Shown here in pieces: positions 19,901-26,804 of a stretch of DNA of 64,000 nucleotides. Position numbers and translations under genes: made by a program. The first letter of the stretch is position 1. The number at the start of each line of letters is the position of its first letter. The notes beneath the pieces were generated by a model. That model was not told where the DNA came from and ran no database searches. It saw nothing but the letters and a program-made list of their open reading frames with translations. Origin of the DNA: Stenotrophomonas tumulicola (GTDB lineage: Bacteria > Pseudomonadota > Gammaproteobacteria > Xanthomonadales > Xanthomonadaceae); NCBI RefSeq assembly GCF_014117215.1, contig NZ_JACGXS010000008.1, forward strand, positions 1 through 64,000. The letters run 5' to 3'.

Positions 19901-20793
19901 GGTATCCGAAGCTCACCGCCGACGCTGACAGCGGCAAGACGGGCTTTGCCAGCCTGATGGCCTGGCAGGCCACCGGCGATGTGAAATACATCGATGCACT
20001 GCACGTCGATGGCATCCAGGCCAAGGCACAACGCGAGTACATGAACACCGAGGGCCACTGGTGGTCGGACCGCGTGGAAGCGCCGAGCGAGTTCCTTCAA
20101 CGCGCCCGCCTGGGCGGCATCGCGCTCAAGCGCAACCAGAGCTGGCCGGGGCATACGGTAAGCTGGCGCTTCGACCGTGACGATGCCGCCGAACAGGTGG
20201 CCCTGCTGGTGCATGCACCGTCGCGTGAGCGCTTCACCGTGACCAGCCATAACCTGTCCACGCGACCGATCAGCGCCGAGATGACCGGATGGAACGTGGC
20301 CAGCGGCACCTGGCGCGTGCGTAGTGGCGTGGATGCCGACGGCGATGGCCGCATCGATGGCAAGGCAGGCGAGCGCGAGGTGATGCTGGAGACCAGCGCC
20401 AGCACGCCCCTGCGGTTCCAGCCAGGCAGGACCGAAGTATTCGAGTTCGAGCTGATCGGCAAGGGCACGGTGGTGGAAACGCGCGCGGACCTGGGCGTGG
20501 GACGTGGCGACGTGCGGGTAGATGGGCGCCAGCTGCACGTGACCGTGCACAGCCTGGGCCATGTAGGCACCGGCGTGGGCGTGGCGGTGCTGGAAGACGT
20601 GCGTGGCCGCGAGATCGCACGGATTGAAGTGCCGGCGATGGAGGCACCGATCGACCTGCAGGCGAAGACCACCACGGTCAGCCTGCCACTGCCGGCGGGT
20701 GACCGCAGCGGCCTGCGCGTGCGCGTCGCGCTGGCCGACGGCGGTGAGGAAGTGACGCAGCTCAACAACATCGTCGCCGTGCCACCCCTGTAG
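16972..20793 (+). CDS. Large exported LamG-containing protein, putative polysaccharide-degrading enzyme of unrecognised family
   Basis: 1273 residues with a signal peptide (LLALAIALIASPAMAAEPP), so periplasmic or secreted. Residues about 32-215 look like a LamG/concanavalin-type beta-sandwich (LAFDWRPRYAVG, HLAFGWDEDLGVRLFVDGKE). A central part, about 560-1030, is helical and rich in aromatic and acidic residues: YGDFGGGISDDSD near 727, INTNSAMLYLNWG near 793, NEIDWATGKTRGGELNNGSG near 904, HWWSDRVEAPSEF near 1027. It resembles an alpha/alpha toroid of lyases or glycosidases, though I cannot assign a family. A beta-rich C terminus follows, including a DADGDGRIDG Dx[DN]xDG-type calcium loop. 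It lies 38 bases after a TBDR; AAAGGAAGG precedes the ATG at 16972. By context it may release unsaturated or uronic-acid oligosaccharides. A GTG 12 codons earlier was not chosen. Confidence 0.8.
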   Translation: MPHPSIAVASSPRRGLLALAIALIASPAMAAEPPTLLFHVDAGKGLEAEVAHGDPVPNFRDKVQVVDDGARGKAIQWEDDGVLSWDAPGNILAQRGTLAFDWRPRYAVGETPFVIFRVGYADHSSWDMAWLRIDWNGHGFDAFVTDANLARTRVSFKLPQDPRPDQWMHLAFGWDEDLGVRLFVDGKEVARVDATADYDAALDQLGLAGRVMAPYQVQSRYNFLRGSDFQHIRVYDRLLDAPAVAALARGQAVSTAFAAPTDERAWRHRFGWEGAAPPALASGNTRIRKVEFADTRDLKQWMWKATDGIAETTWPGVYNRSRLPGRNDYFQLPDWNTYVEGGQHLDLALPEGETVNRVEVRGAAFGTLAHGDDAASASKVLLRRPQGVVRSVDDIPAQRGGVLRFSNVEQETPIQEIWAYHVEDGAEPEGSVKQTYFIDSQALPDYTNLDALRRYIDGRYPEAERSTVMALPKGAGSRRRDAGSLPAQPRPIVHVLVPSGVGDAPANQPLIRSWAHSWENMHDGLDGVAIDLPALDLPATHDGLIPLNIRIKDPIWPARDMIDVSVSVKPGQQRTVFLDLRDRILTADSLWLSIASAAPGFDARALDGAEIRMVFKPRAEAIKEHVADRFNQVRDNWGFLVEEHTTSKRQRLYARVYADLSDLLRVDPDHALGRLYWNYISYNSQGKPPFTAPDVPKGVPAWAFHQTQDLKYVRRFIDWWIDNRQVGYGDFGGGISDDSDLTQQWPGLALMGVQPDRLNASLTALSDAVYRNGMFSNGLSTIETDELHSYEEGINTNSAMLYLNWGDPLTVERLMETVRAFDDRIILPNPQGHLLFSSNWFGGNKVYRDPNWQWQKPYSFPVLHPAFLLGQYNADPTGRRLVTGLADGYLAHAHSDDKGQWVLPNEIDWATGKTRGGELNNGSGSGDVMHTFWAAWRWTGDDKYLKALDYRVQRGGPGALSNLGENFVEALGRQQDWYPKLTADADSGKTGFASLMAWQATGDVKYIDALHVDGIQAKAQREYMNTEGHWWSDRVEAPSEFLQRARLGGIALKRNQSWPGHTVSWRFDRDDAAEQVALLVHAPSRERFTVTSHNLSTRPISAEMTGWNVASGTWRVRSGVDADGDGRIDGKAGEREVMLETSASTPLRFQPGRTEVFEFELIGKGTVVETRADLGVGRGDVRVDGRQLHVTVHSLGHVGTGVGVAVLEDVRGREIARIEVPAMEAPIDLQAKTTTVSLPLPAGDRSGLRVRVALADGGEEVTQLNNIVAVPPL

Positions 20794-20808
20794 CATCGGC
20801 CCGCATCT

Positions 20809-20831
20809 GTAGCGCCGGGCCATGCCCGGCG
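20809..20831 (+). repeat. SMAG (GTAG) palindromic repeat, single
   Basis: GTAGCGCCGGGCCATGCCCG-GCG, just after the stop of the large exported protein and before the convergent cysteine-dioxygenase-like gene. Likely marks or provides transcription termination there. Confidence 0.75.
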
Positions 20832-20874
20832 AGCGCGAAGCGCGGCCACCAGCCCGATCCTTCGGTGCCGCAGG

Positions 20875-21462
20875 CTATGCCGCGTCGGTATCCAACTGGT
20901 GCACCCGGCGCTGGTACCAGCCATCACCCAGCGGGTCGAACACCGTGCTGCGCTCCATCGGCCCCTGGTAGACATGCAGCGAGACCGCGATGTCGCCTTC
21001 GCTGGCGTTGCATAGCGTGTGGTACTCATGCGGTGGGATCAGGCTGCCCGCGCTGCCACGCCCGCCGTACAGCGTTTCCTGCGCGGCGAACCGGCAGCGT
21101 TCGCCATGCCGTTCCAGCAGCGCGTACGGGGTAACGACCAGTTCGCCGCGCCAGACTCCTTCAACGCACCACATTGCATCATGGTCATGCAGCGGCGTGC
21201 CCTGCCCCGGTCCCCAGCACATGGCGATGACGCTGTACCCGAGCCGCTGGCTGCGATGCAGTTCGCGGCGCGCATAACGGCCTTGTACCGGCCGATGCAC
21301 GCAGGGGGGAAGTTCGATGCCAGGATCGCCGATGGCATTGCACAGGACCTGCTTCAACGCCGAGGTGATCGCCTTGGTATCGGCAAGGCTTACCGCTGCG
21401 TCAAGCGCAGCGATCAACCGCTCACGTCCGCGGAACGTCGGTGCTGTCGATATCTCTCCCAT
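20875..21462 (-). CDS. Cysteine dioxygenase family protein
   Basis: 195-residue cupin of the type I cysteine dioxygenase family, which oxidises a thiol such as cysteine to the sulfinate with iron and O2. The metal-binding motif appears as PLHDHDAMWCVEGVWRGEL (two His) and the third His lies in PPHEYHTL. The RYARRELHRS segment fits substrate binding. It lies between two carbohydrate blocks, convergent with the large exported protein and separated from the esterase operon by 141 bases. It probably belongs to sulfur metabolism rather than to sugar use. The start follows the conserved N-terminal region; no strong Shine-Dalgarno was seen. Confidence 0.85.
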   Translation of the reverse strand: MGEISTAPTFRGRERLIAALDAAVSLADTKAITSALKQVLCNAIGDPGIELPPCVHRPVQGRYARRELHRSQRLGYSVIAMCWGPGQGTPLHDHDAMWCVEGVWRGELVVTPYALLERHGERCRFAAQETLYGGRGSAGSLIPPHEYHTLCNASEGDIAVSLHVYQGPMERSTVFDPLGDGWYQRRVHQLDTDAA

Positions 21463-21531
21463 CTGCGCAGTGTAGGCGAGCCGGGTTAACAGTTTGTTCC
21501 AGCGCAGCCGACCACGTCGTGGATGAGCGAA

Positions 21532-21554
21532 ATCTGCATGTTTTCGATGCAGAT
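21532..21554. terminator. Hairpin downstream of the esterase operon
   Basis: ATCTGCAT-N7-ATGCAGAT, a perfect 8-bp stem in the 141-base gap between the end of the minus-strand esterase gene (21604) and the start of the cysteine-dioxygenase-like gene. It may terminate the esterase transcript or be a regulatory palindrome; the sequence alone does not decide. Confidence 0.35.
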
Positions 21555-21603
21555 GGCCGAAAATGAGAGCGTTTCACGTGGCAACGGCGACAGCACCGGC
21601 GAT

Positions 21604-23226
21604 TCAGAAGGTGCCGCGCTGCACGAAAGGCGCCTGCCCGTACAGCTCCCGCTCGCCGCCACGCGGGTCATCGGCCAGCGTGCTGTGGCGATCGAACAGC
21701 AGCGTCTGCCGCCGTGGCAGGCCATACGGCTCCCATTGCGGCAGGCCGCCATGGTTCGGATCCCCATGGCGGGCGAACGCGATCAAGGCGTCGCTCATCG
21801 CCGCCGCCACTGCACGCGCATCGTCGCCTGGGCCGGTACGTGAGCCGGGTTGCCCGGTATTGTCGAACACCAGCGGGATGTCCAGCGTATGGAACGCGCC
21901 GAACCTGCCGCCGTCCAGCGGCGAGCCCCAGTCCAGCTGGTAGGCCCAGGTAGGTGCCGCGCCAGCGGGCTGCCGTGCGCGCGCCTCCAGTTCCTCCACC
22001 GCACCGCGCCAGGAGCGGCCGGCGGTGGTGGCGGCGAAGAACACCTGCGATGGCGTGTAGTCCGGGTATAGCCGGCGATATCCGGCGATGATCCGTTGTG
22101 GCAGCAGGTCCACGTACTGCTCCTTCTCCAGCTTTGCCGGCAGCGTGTCCCAGGTGAGTTCGAAATTGCCCGGATCGTTGCCGAGGAAGGCGCGTGTCTC
22201 GTCGCGGGTATTGCCGATCACCATCGGAATGCGCGCGGACTGCTGCGGCGCGTCCGGCCAGAACGGGTGCCTCGGCAGCACCACGTCGTCCAGTACCGGG
22301 CCGACATACAGGCTGCTGTCCTCCACCCGTGACGGATCGCGCGCCTTGCCGGCCGTCAGCAGTCCGGCGGCCGGCAGGCGAAGCAGGCCATCGAGGTCCT
22401 TCGCGCCCACGGCACCCATGGCGATCGCCGCGCGTTGCGCGGCGGCACGCGGGCCTGCCGCCGTGACCTGCTGTCCACTCATCGTCCACGCGCGCTGGAA
22501 CAGCCCCGTCGCTGCAGGCATCGCCATCAGCGTGGCGATCTTGGCGCCGCCCCCGGACTGACCGAACACGGTGATGTTCCGCGCATCCCCGCCGAACACA
22601 CCGGCGTGCTCGCGCACCCACTGCAGTGCCTGCACGAGATCGAGCTGGCCGACGTTGCCGGAGGCTGCCACGCGTGGATCACCCAGTGCTCCCAGGTACA
22701 GATAGCCGAACAGGTTGAGCCGATGGTTGACGGTGACCACCACGACATCGCCACGCCGGCACAATGCACCGCCGTCGTACAGCGGATCGCTGCCGGAACC
22801 GTTGTTGAAGCCCCCGCCATGGATATAGAACAGGATTGGCCGTTTGCCGCCGTCATCGAGCGCGGGCGTCCACACGTTGAGGAACAGGCAGTCCTCGCTG
22901 CCGGGGCCCTCCTTTCCGCCCTGGGGTGCCGAAGCGCCAGGCTCCAGTGCGTCGGCGATACCACGCCATGACGCCTCGCGCCGTGGTGGCTGGAAGCGGT
23001 ACGCGCTGGTGTCGGCGCCATAACGCAGGCCACGGAACACGTGGACGCCCTGCTCGCGCTGGCCACGCACGCGTCCGCCGCGTACGCGGGCGATGACCTG
23101 CCGGTCGGCATGCACGGGCGCGGCGAGGACCGGTGGCAGCAGCGTGGCGGCGCCTGCGGCGAATGCCCAGCGGGCGCTGTCGCGGAGGAAACGGCGGCGC
23201 TGCTGATCGGCGCGATCGATGCTCAT
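21604..23226 (-). CDS. Carboxylesterase type B, Tat-exported
   Basis: About 540 residues of the carboxylesterase/lipase family. The N terminus carries a Tat-type signal, RRRFLRDSARWAFAAGAATL. FYIHGGGF forms the oxyanion hole. The nucleophile elbow reads GQSGGG, where most family members have GESAGG, and the likely acid and His lie in NTRDETRAF and GAFHTLDIPLVF. It hydrolyses ester bonds, plausibly acetyl or feruloyl groups on plant polysaccharide. The ATG at 23226 overlaps the stop of the preceding esterase (ATGA), so the two are translationally coupled. A start 17 codons upstream would lie inside that gene and was not chosen. Confidence 0.88.
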   Translation of the reverse strand: MSIDRADQQRRRFLRDSARWAFAAGAATLLPPVLAAPVHADRQVIARVRGGRVRGQREQGVHVFRGLRYGADTSAYRFQPPRREASWRGIADALEPGASAPQGGKEGPGSEDCLFLNVWTPALDDGGKRPILFYIHGGGFNNGSGSDPLYDGGALCRRGDVVVVTVNHRLNLFGYLYLGALGDPRVAASGNVGQLDLVQALQWVREHAGVFGGDARNITVFGQSGGGAKIATLMAMPAATGLFQRAWTMSGQQVTAAGPRAAAQRAAIAMGAVGAKDLDGLLRLPAAGLLTAGKARDPSRVEDSSLYVGPVLDDVVLPRHPFWPDAPQQSARIPMVIGNTRDETRAFLGNDPGNFELTWDTLPAKLEKEQYVDLLPQRIIAGYRRLYPDYTPSQVFFAATTAGRSWRGAVEELEARARQPAGAAPTWAYQLDWGSPLDGGRFGAFHTLDIPLVFDNTGQPGSRTGPGDDARAVAAAMSDALIAFARHGDPNHGGLPQWEPYGLPRRQTLLFDRHSTLADDPRGGERELYGQAPFVQRGTF

Positions 23227-24218
23227 GGCTGCTGCTCCTGGTCGGGCTGCAGCCAACGTTGGGCGATGGCCGGCCACAGGGCCGTGGTGGAACCCGGTGG
23301 GGTGCGCATGCCGAAGCCATGGCCGCCATGGGCGAAGACGTGCAGTTCGTGCTCGACGCCGTGGGCCGCCAGTGCCTGCGCCATCAGCAGGCTGTTGTCC
23401 ACGCTGACCACCGTGTCATCGGCCGCATGCAGCAGCAGGGTCGGCGGCATGCCGCGGGTTACCTGCTGCTGCATCGAATAGCCCGTGACCAGGCCGGCAT
23501 CCGGCTGCGCGCCCAGCAACCGCTGCCGTGAACCGGCGTGGGCCTGTGCGCCCATGTCGATCACCGGATAGACCAGGATCGCACGCGCCGGGCGCGCACT
23601 GAGCCGGTCGGCGGCATCCCGGGCGGGATAGGCCGGAGTATCGAAGCCCGTGGCCAGCCGCGCCGCGACATGTCCGCCGGCGGAGAACCCCATCACCGCC
23701 ACGCTGTCCGGCTGCAGGCCCCGCCGTGGTGCCTGCGCCCGGATCAGCCGCATCGCGCGCTGGGCATCGGCCAGCGCTGCCTGGCGGTCGCGGCCTGCTT
23801 CAGGCAGGCGGTAGCGCAGCACGAACAGCGTGTAGCCGGCGCGGTCCACCCAGTCGGGGACAAGGTCGGTGCCTTCCTTGTCGATCACCACGCGCTGGTA
23901 GCCGCCTCCCGGAATGACCAGCAGCGCCTTCCCGTTCGGGTGCATGGGCGCATGCACCACCAGCCAGGGCGCATCGACCTGGTCGACATAGCGCTCCGGT
24001 CGGGTGGGGTCGGCGCTGCGCTCCACCACGTGTGGCGTGCGTGCACTGCCACGCTCGCCAGGTACCTGTCCAGCGGGCCATAGCGGGATAGGTTCACCAG
24101 TGGCATCCGCGACCGGTACAGCCGGCCCGGAAGGTGCGCGCAGCGGGGTCTCGGCGGCCATTGCCGGCATGGCCTGGAGCAAACCGGCAAGTACCAGGGT
24201 AAAAAGCGTGGATTGCAT
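23223..24218 (-). CDS. Exported alpha/beta-hydrolase, acetyl-esterase type
   Basis: 331 residues from the chosen ATG. The signal peptide LFTLVLAGLLQAMPAMAAE is followed by an alpha/beta-hydrolase with oxyanion motif VIPGGGY, nucleophile GFSAGGHVAARLA, acid DDTVVS and catalytic His in AHGGHGFGM. This pattern matches the acetylxylan-esterase/BD-FAE-like group removing acetyl or feruloyl groups. Longer frames begin at 24263 or 24305, but 24218 starts at the signal peptide with GGAG about 10 bases upstream. It is first in a two-gene operon and divergent from the FAH/TRAP/kdu operon, sharing a control region with a candidate LacI operator at 24300-24313. It is likely to act on substrates before import. 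Confidence 0.87.
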   Translation of the reverse strand: MQSTLFTLVLAGLLQAMPAMAAETPLRAPSGPAVPVADATGEPIPLWPAGQVPGERGSARTPHVVERSADPTRPERYVDQVDAPWLVVHAPMHPNGKALLVIPGGGYQRVVIDKEGTDLVPDWVDRAGYTLFVLRYRLPEAGRDRQAALADAQRAMRLIRAQAPRRGLQPDSVAVMGFSAGGHVAARLATGFDTPAYPARDAADRLSARPARAILVYPVIDMGAQAHAGSRQRLLGAQPDAGLVTGYSMQQQVTRGMPPTLLLHAADDTVVSVDNSLLMAQALAAHGVEHELHVFAHGGHGFGMRTPPGSTTALWPAIAQRWLQPDQEQQP

Positions 24219-24291
24219 GCGGGGCAAGGCTCCGGACAGGAAGGAGATGGGGTGCGACAGCATCGCATCGTGGCCTCTGACGCACTGCACA

Positions 24292-24321
24292 TTGCCAGAT
24301 GACACCGGTTTACCATATACA
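24292..24321 (+). promoter_or_regulatory. Promoter with candidate LacI operator for the FAH/TRAP operon
   Basis: TTGCCA (24292-24297) and TATACA (24316-24321) are -35 and -10 candidates 18 bases apart. The spacer holds TGACACCGGTTTAC (24300-24313), which matches 11 of 14 positions of the palindrome TGACACCGGTGTCA, so a bound repressor would block polymerase. The region is shared with the divergent esterase operon. Confidence 0.5.
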
Positions 24322-24375
24322 CGTCATCCGAATGCTGTCGATGCGCAGCGCAACAACGCCAAAGGGAGAGCCTCC

Positions 24376-25209
24376 TTGAGCAACGAACCCGGCAACACGG
24401 ACCTGCCAGCCGGACAGGAAGAACAGGCTGCGGCGATCGCCAGCACCTTTACCGGCGCACGCCGCGCTGGCGCGTCACTGCCCGATTTCCCGGGCAGCAT
24501 CCCCGTCGACCTGGTCCAGGCCTATCACGTGCAGGACCTGGCCATCGACCAGTGGGACGATCAGGTGGTCGGCTGGAAGGTCGGTTACATCGCGGCCGAG
24601 CGCCGTGATGCCTCCGGAGACGACCGCCTGCTGGGTCCGATCTTCAAACGTCGGCTGCAGGATGCTACCGGTGGAACAGCGGTGGATATCCAGGTCTTCG
24701 AGGGCGGTTTCGCCGCCGTGGAGGCCGAGTACGTGATGGAGCTGTTGGAGGACGCACCCTCGGACCAGCTGGAATGGACCCCGGAGCAGGCCGAAGCCCT
24801 GCCGGCCCGGCTGTATATCGGCGTGGAAGTGGCAAGCAGCCCGTTGGCCACCATCAACATCCTGGGCCCGCTGGTCGTGGTGTCCGATTTCGGCAACAAC
24901 AACGGCCTGGTGCTTGGCCCGGAGATCCCGGACTGGACCACGCGCGATGACAACGCGCTGCGCGCGGAGACGCTGGTTGAAGGCAGCGTGGTGGGAACCG
25001 GCGGGGCCGACCGCCTGCCCGGTGGCCTGCGTACTGCGTTTGCCTTCGCGCTGGCACGCTCGGCCAAGCGCGGTCGCCCGCTCAAGCGCGGTGATCTTGT
25101 CGCCACCGGTAATGCAACCGGTATCCATGACATCACCGTAGGCCAGACGGCGCTGGTGCGCTTTGCCGGCTTCGGTGACATTGCCTGCAGGGCCGTAGCG
25201 GCGGGTTGA
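24376..25209 (+). CDS. Fumarylacetoacetate hydrolase / 2-keto-4-pentenoate hydratase family enzyme
   Basis: 277 residues starting with TTG, chosen because AAAGGGAGAG lies 5 bases upstream and no in-frame ATG is near; the next upstream ATG is about 370 bases away inside the promoter region. The fold is the FAH/MhpD type: VVGWKVGYIAAE, a metal-binding region VEAEYVMEL, IGVEVASSPL, and C-terminal GDLVATGNATGIHDI. Such enzymes hydrate or hydrolyse 2-keto acids. It heads the operon with the TRAP transporter, GH43, LacI, kduI and kduD, so it may act on a keto-acid intermediate of uronate breakdown. No specific reaction can be assigned. Confidence 0.82.
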   Translation: MSNEPGNTDLPAGQEEQAAAIASTFTGARRAGASLPDFPGSIPVDLVQAYHVQDLAIDQWDDQVVGWKVGYIAAERRDASGDDRLLGPIFKRRLQDATGGTAVDIQVFEGGFAAVEAEYVMELLEDAPSDQLEWTPEQAEALPARLYIGVEVASSPLATINILGPLVVVSDFGNNNGLVLGPEIPDWTTRDDNALRAETLVEGSVVGTGGADRLPGGLRTAFAFALARSAKRGRPLKRGDLVATGNATGIHDITVGQTALVRFAGFGDIACRAVAAG

Positions 25210-25246
25210 CCGCCACGGACCAGTGAACCGGCGCGGGAGGGCGCAG

Positions 25247-26248
25247 ATGATCACACGTAGAAATTTCCTGGCCACCAGCCTTGGCGCGCTTGCCGCGCCG
25301 ATGCTGCCCGGCTGCAGTGGTTCCAGCGGCGATGCCCCGGGCGGGCACCTGCTCACCGCCACTGACGTGCACGTGGCCGACTACCCCACCGTGACCGCGG
25401 TGAAGTGGATCGGGCAGACCCTTGAACGCGAGACCGGTGGCCGCCTGCGGCTGCGCCAGTACCACTCCGGGCAGCTGGGCCGCGAGTCCGAGGCGATCGA
25501 CATGGCACGCTTCGGCGCCATCGACATCACCCGGGTGTACTCCGGCGCGCTCAACAATGCCTTCCCCCTGACCCAGGCGCTGTGCCTGCCCTATGTGTTC
25601 GATTCGGTCGCACACATGCGTGCGGCACTCGATGGCGGGGTGGCCGAAGCCGTGCTGCGCGGCTTCGAAACACGCGACCTGGTGGGCCTGGCGATCTACG
25701 ATTCCGGTGCCCGCTGCTTCTACAACACCAAGCACCCCATCGTGGAACCGAATGACCTGCATGGCCTGAAGCTGCGCGTGGCGTCGTCGGACATCTTCAT
25801 CCAGCTGATGCGCCTGTTCGGCGCCAACCCGACGCCGATGTCGCTGGGCGACACGTTCTCCGGCATGGAAACGCACATGATCGACGGTGCGGAAAACAAC
25901 ATGCGCAGCTTCCATTCCAGCCGCCATTTCGAAGCGGCGCATTACTGGTCGCACAGCGACCACTCCTATGCCCCGGACGTGCTGCTGATGTCCCGTGCCA
26001 GCCTGGAGCAGCTGCAGCCGGCTGACCGCCAACTGCTGCTGGAGACGGCCCGCGCCTCGGTGGAGGTGATGCGCGAACAGTGGGACGCCTCCGAGGACGC
26101 GGCACGCAAGGCCGTGATCGACTTCGGAGTGAAGGTCAACGAGGTCGACATGGCTGCCTTCCGCAAGGCGGCCGATCCCTTGCTGCAGGAATACCTGAAG
26201 CAACCCGAGCTGGCCGCGCTGGCCCGCCGCATCCGCGATTTCGCCTGA
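25247..26248 (+). CDS. TRAP transporter substrate-binding protein, DctP family
   Basis: 333 residues. The N terminus MITRRNFLATSLGALAAPML-PGCSG combines a twin-arginine motif with a lipobox-like LPGC, so export by Tat and lipid anchoring are possible. The body has the DctP pattern: YPTVTAVKWIGQTLERETGG, YHSGQLGRESEAIDMARFG, LKLRVASSDIF and a carboxylate-binding Arg region. It would capture an acidic solute in the periplasm and pass it to DctQM (the next two genes). Start at 25247 with GGGAGGG 6 bases upstream. Neighbouring kdu genes suggest a uronate or unsaturated uronide as ligand rather than a C4-dicarboxylate. Confidence 0.92.
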   Translation: MITRRNFLATSLGALAAPMLPGCSGSSGDAPGGHLLTATDVHVADYPTVTAVKWIGQTLERETGGRLRLRQYHSGQLGRESEAIDMARFGAIDITRVYSGALNNAFPLTQALCLPYVFDSVAHMRAALDGGVAEAVLRGFETRDLVGLAIYDSGARCFYNTKHPIVEPNDLHGLKLRVASSDIFIQLMRLFGANPTPMSLGDTFSGMETHMIDGAENNMRSFHSSRHFEAAHYWSHSDHSYAPDVLLMSRASLEQLQPADRQLLLETARASVEVMREQWDASEDAARKAVIDFGVKVNEVDMAAFRKAADPLLQEYLKQPELAALARRIRDFA

Positions 26249-26259
26249 GGAATGTATCC

Positions 26260-26802
26260 ATGACCGACACGACGACCCCCGTCGCCCGCGATCCTGGCAG
26301 GCACCCGGGCCAGCGCCTGCTGGACCGCATCGCCGACGTCGCCATCTACGTTGCCGTCGCTGCCCTGCTGGGCCTGGTGGTGGTACAGGGCTGGCAGGTA
26401 TTCGCGCGCTACGTGATCAACGATTCGCCCAGCTGGACCGAACCGGTGACGCTGTTGCTGCTGAGCACCGCGATGAGCCTGGGTGCGGCCTGCGGCGTGC
26501 ACACCAACCGTCATTTCGGCTTCTTCCTGCTGGCCGCGTACATGCGCCCTGCCCTGCGCCGCGTGGTGGATACCTTCTCCCAGCTGGTGGTCGCGGTACT
26601 GGGCGGCTTCATCGCGGTCTGGGCAATGGTGCTGCTGCTGGACGGCATGGCCATCAAGGCGGCCGGTGCCAACCTGCCGCAGAGCATCAACTACCTGCCG
26701 CTGTCCATCGGTGGAGCGCTGATGGTGCTGTTCGCACTGGACCGCGCGTGGCAGGTACTGCACCCGGCGGTGCCGGCCGCCGACGCTGAAGGAGATCGTT
26801 GA
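26260..26802 (+). CDS. TRAP transporter small permease, DctQ family
   Basis: 180 residues with four membrane spans (near residues 28-48, 66-84, 104-126 and 145-165). It contains the DctQ-typical FARYVINDSPSWTEPVTLLLL and GVHTNRHFGF. It partners DctP and DctM in sodium-driven uptake of an organic acid. The gene starts 11 bases after dctP, and its stop overlaps or nearly touches the start of the large permease gene, so the three are one unit. Confidence 0.92.
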   Translation: MTDTTTPVARDPGRHPGQRLLDRIADVAIYVAVAALLGLVVVQGWQVFARYVINDSPSWTEPVTLLLLSTAMSLGAACGVHTNRHFGFFLLAAYMRPALRRVVDTFSQLVVAVLGGFIAVWAMVLLLDGMAIKAAGANLPQSINYLPLSIGGALMVLFALDRAWQVLHPAVPAADAEGDR

Positions 26803-26804
26803 AC

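Noticed and set aside
16921-20823. A 1300-codon open frame on the minus strand opposite the large exported protein
   Set aside because: It is a GC-rich shadow: Gly/Ala/Val/His/Gln-rich translation with no domain, and the plus-strand frame has a signal peptide, Shine-Dalgarno and operon context.
24004-24375. ATG-initiated extension of the FAH-family enzyme from 24004
   Set aside because: It runs through the promoter and operator region and the divergent esterase's 5' end; a strong Shine-Dalgarno precedes TTG 24376.
25133-26203. A 356-codon minus-strand frame opposite the TRAP binding protein
   Set aside because: Shadow frame; the plus strand has signal peptide, Shine-Dalgarno and DctP motifs.
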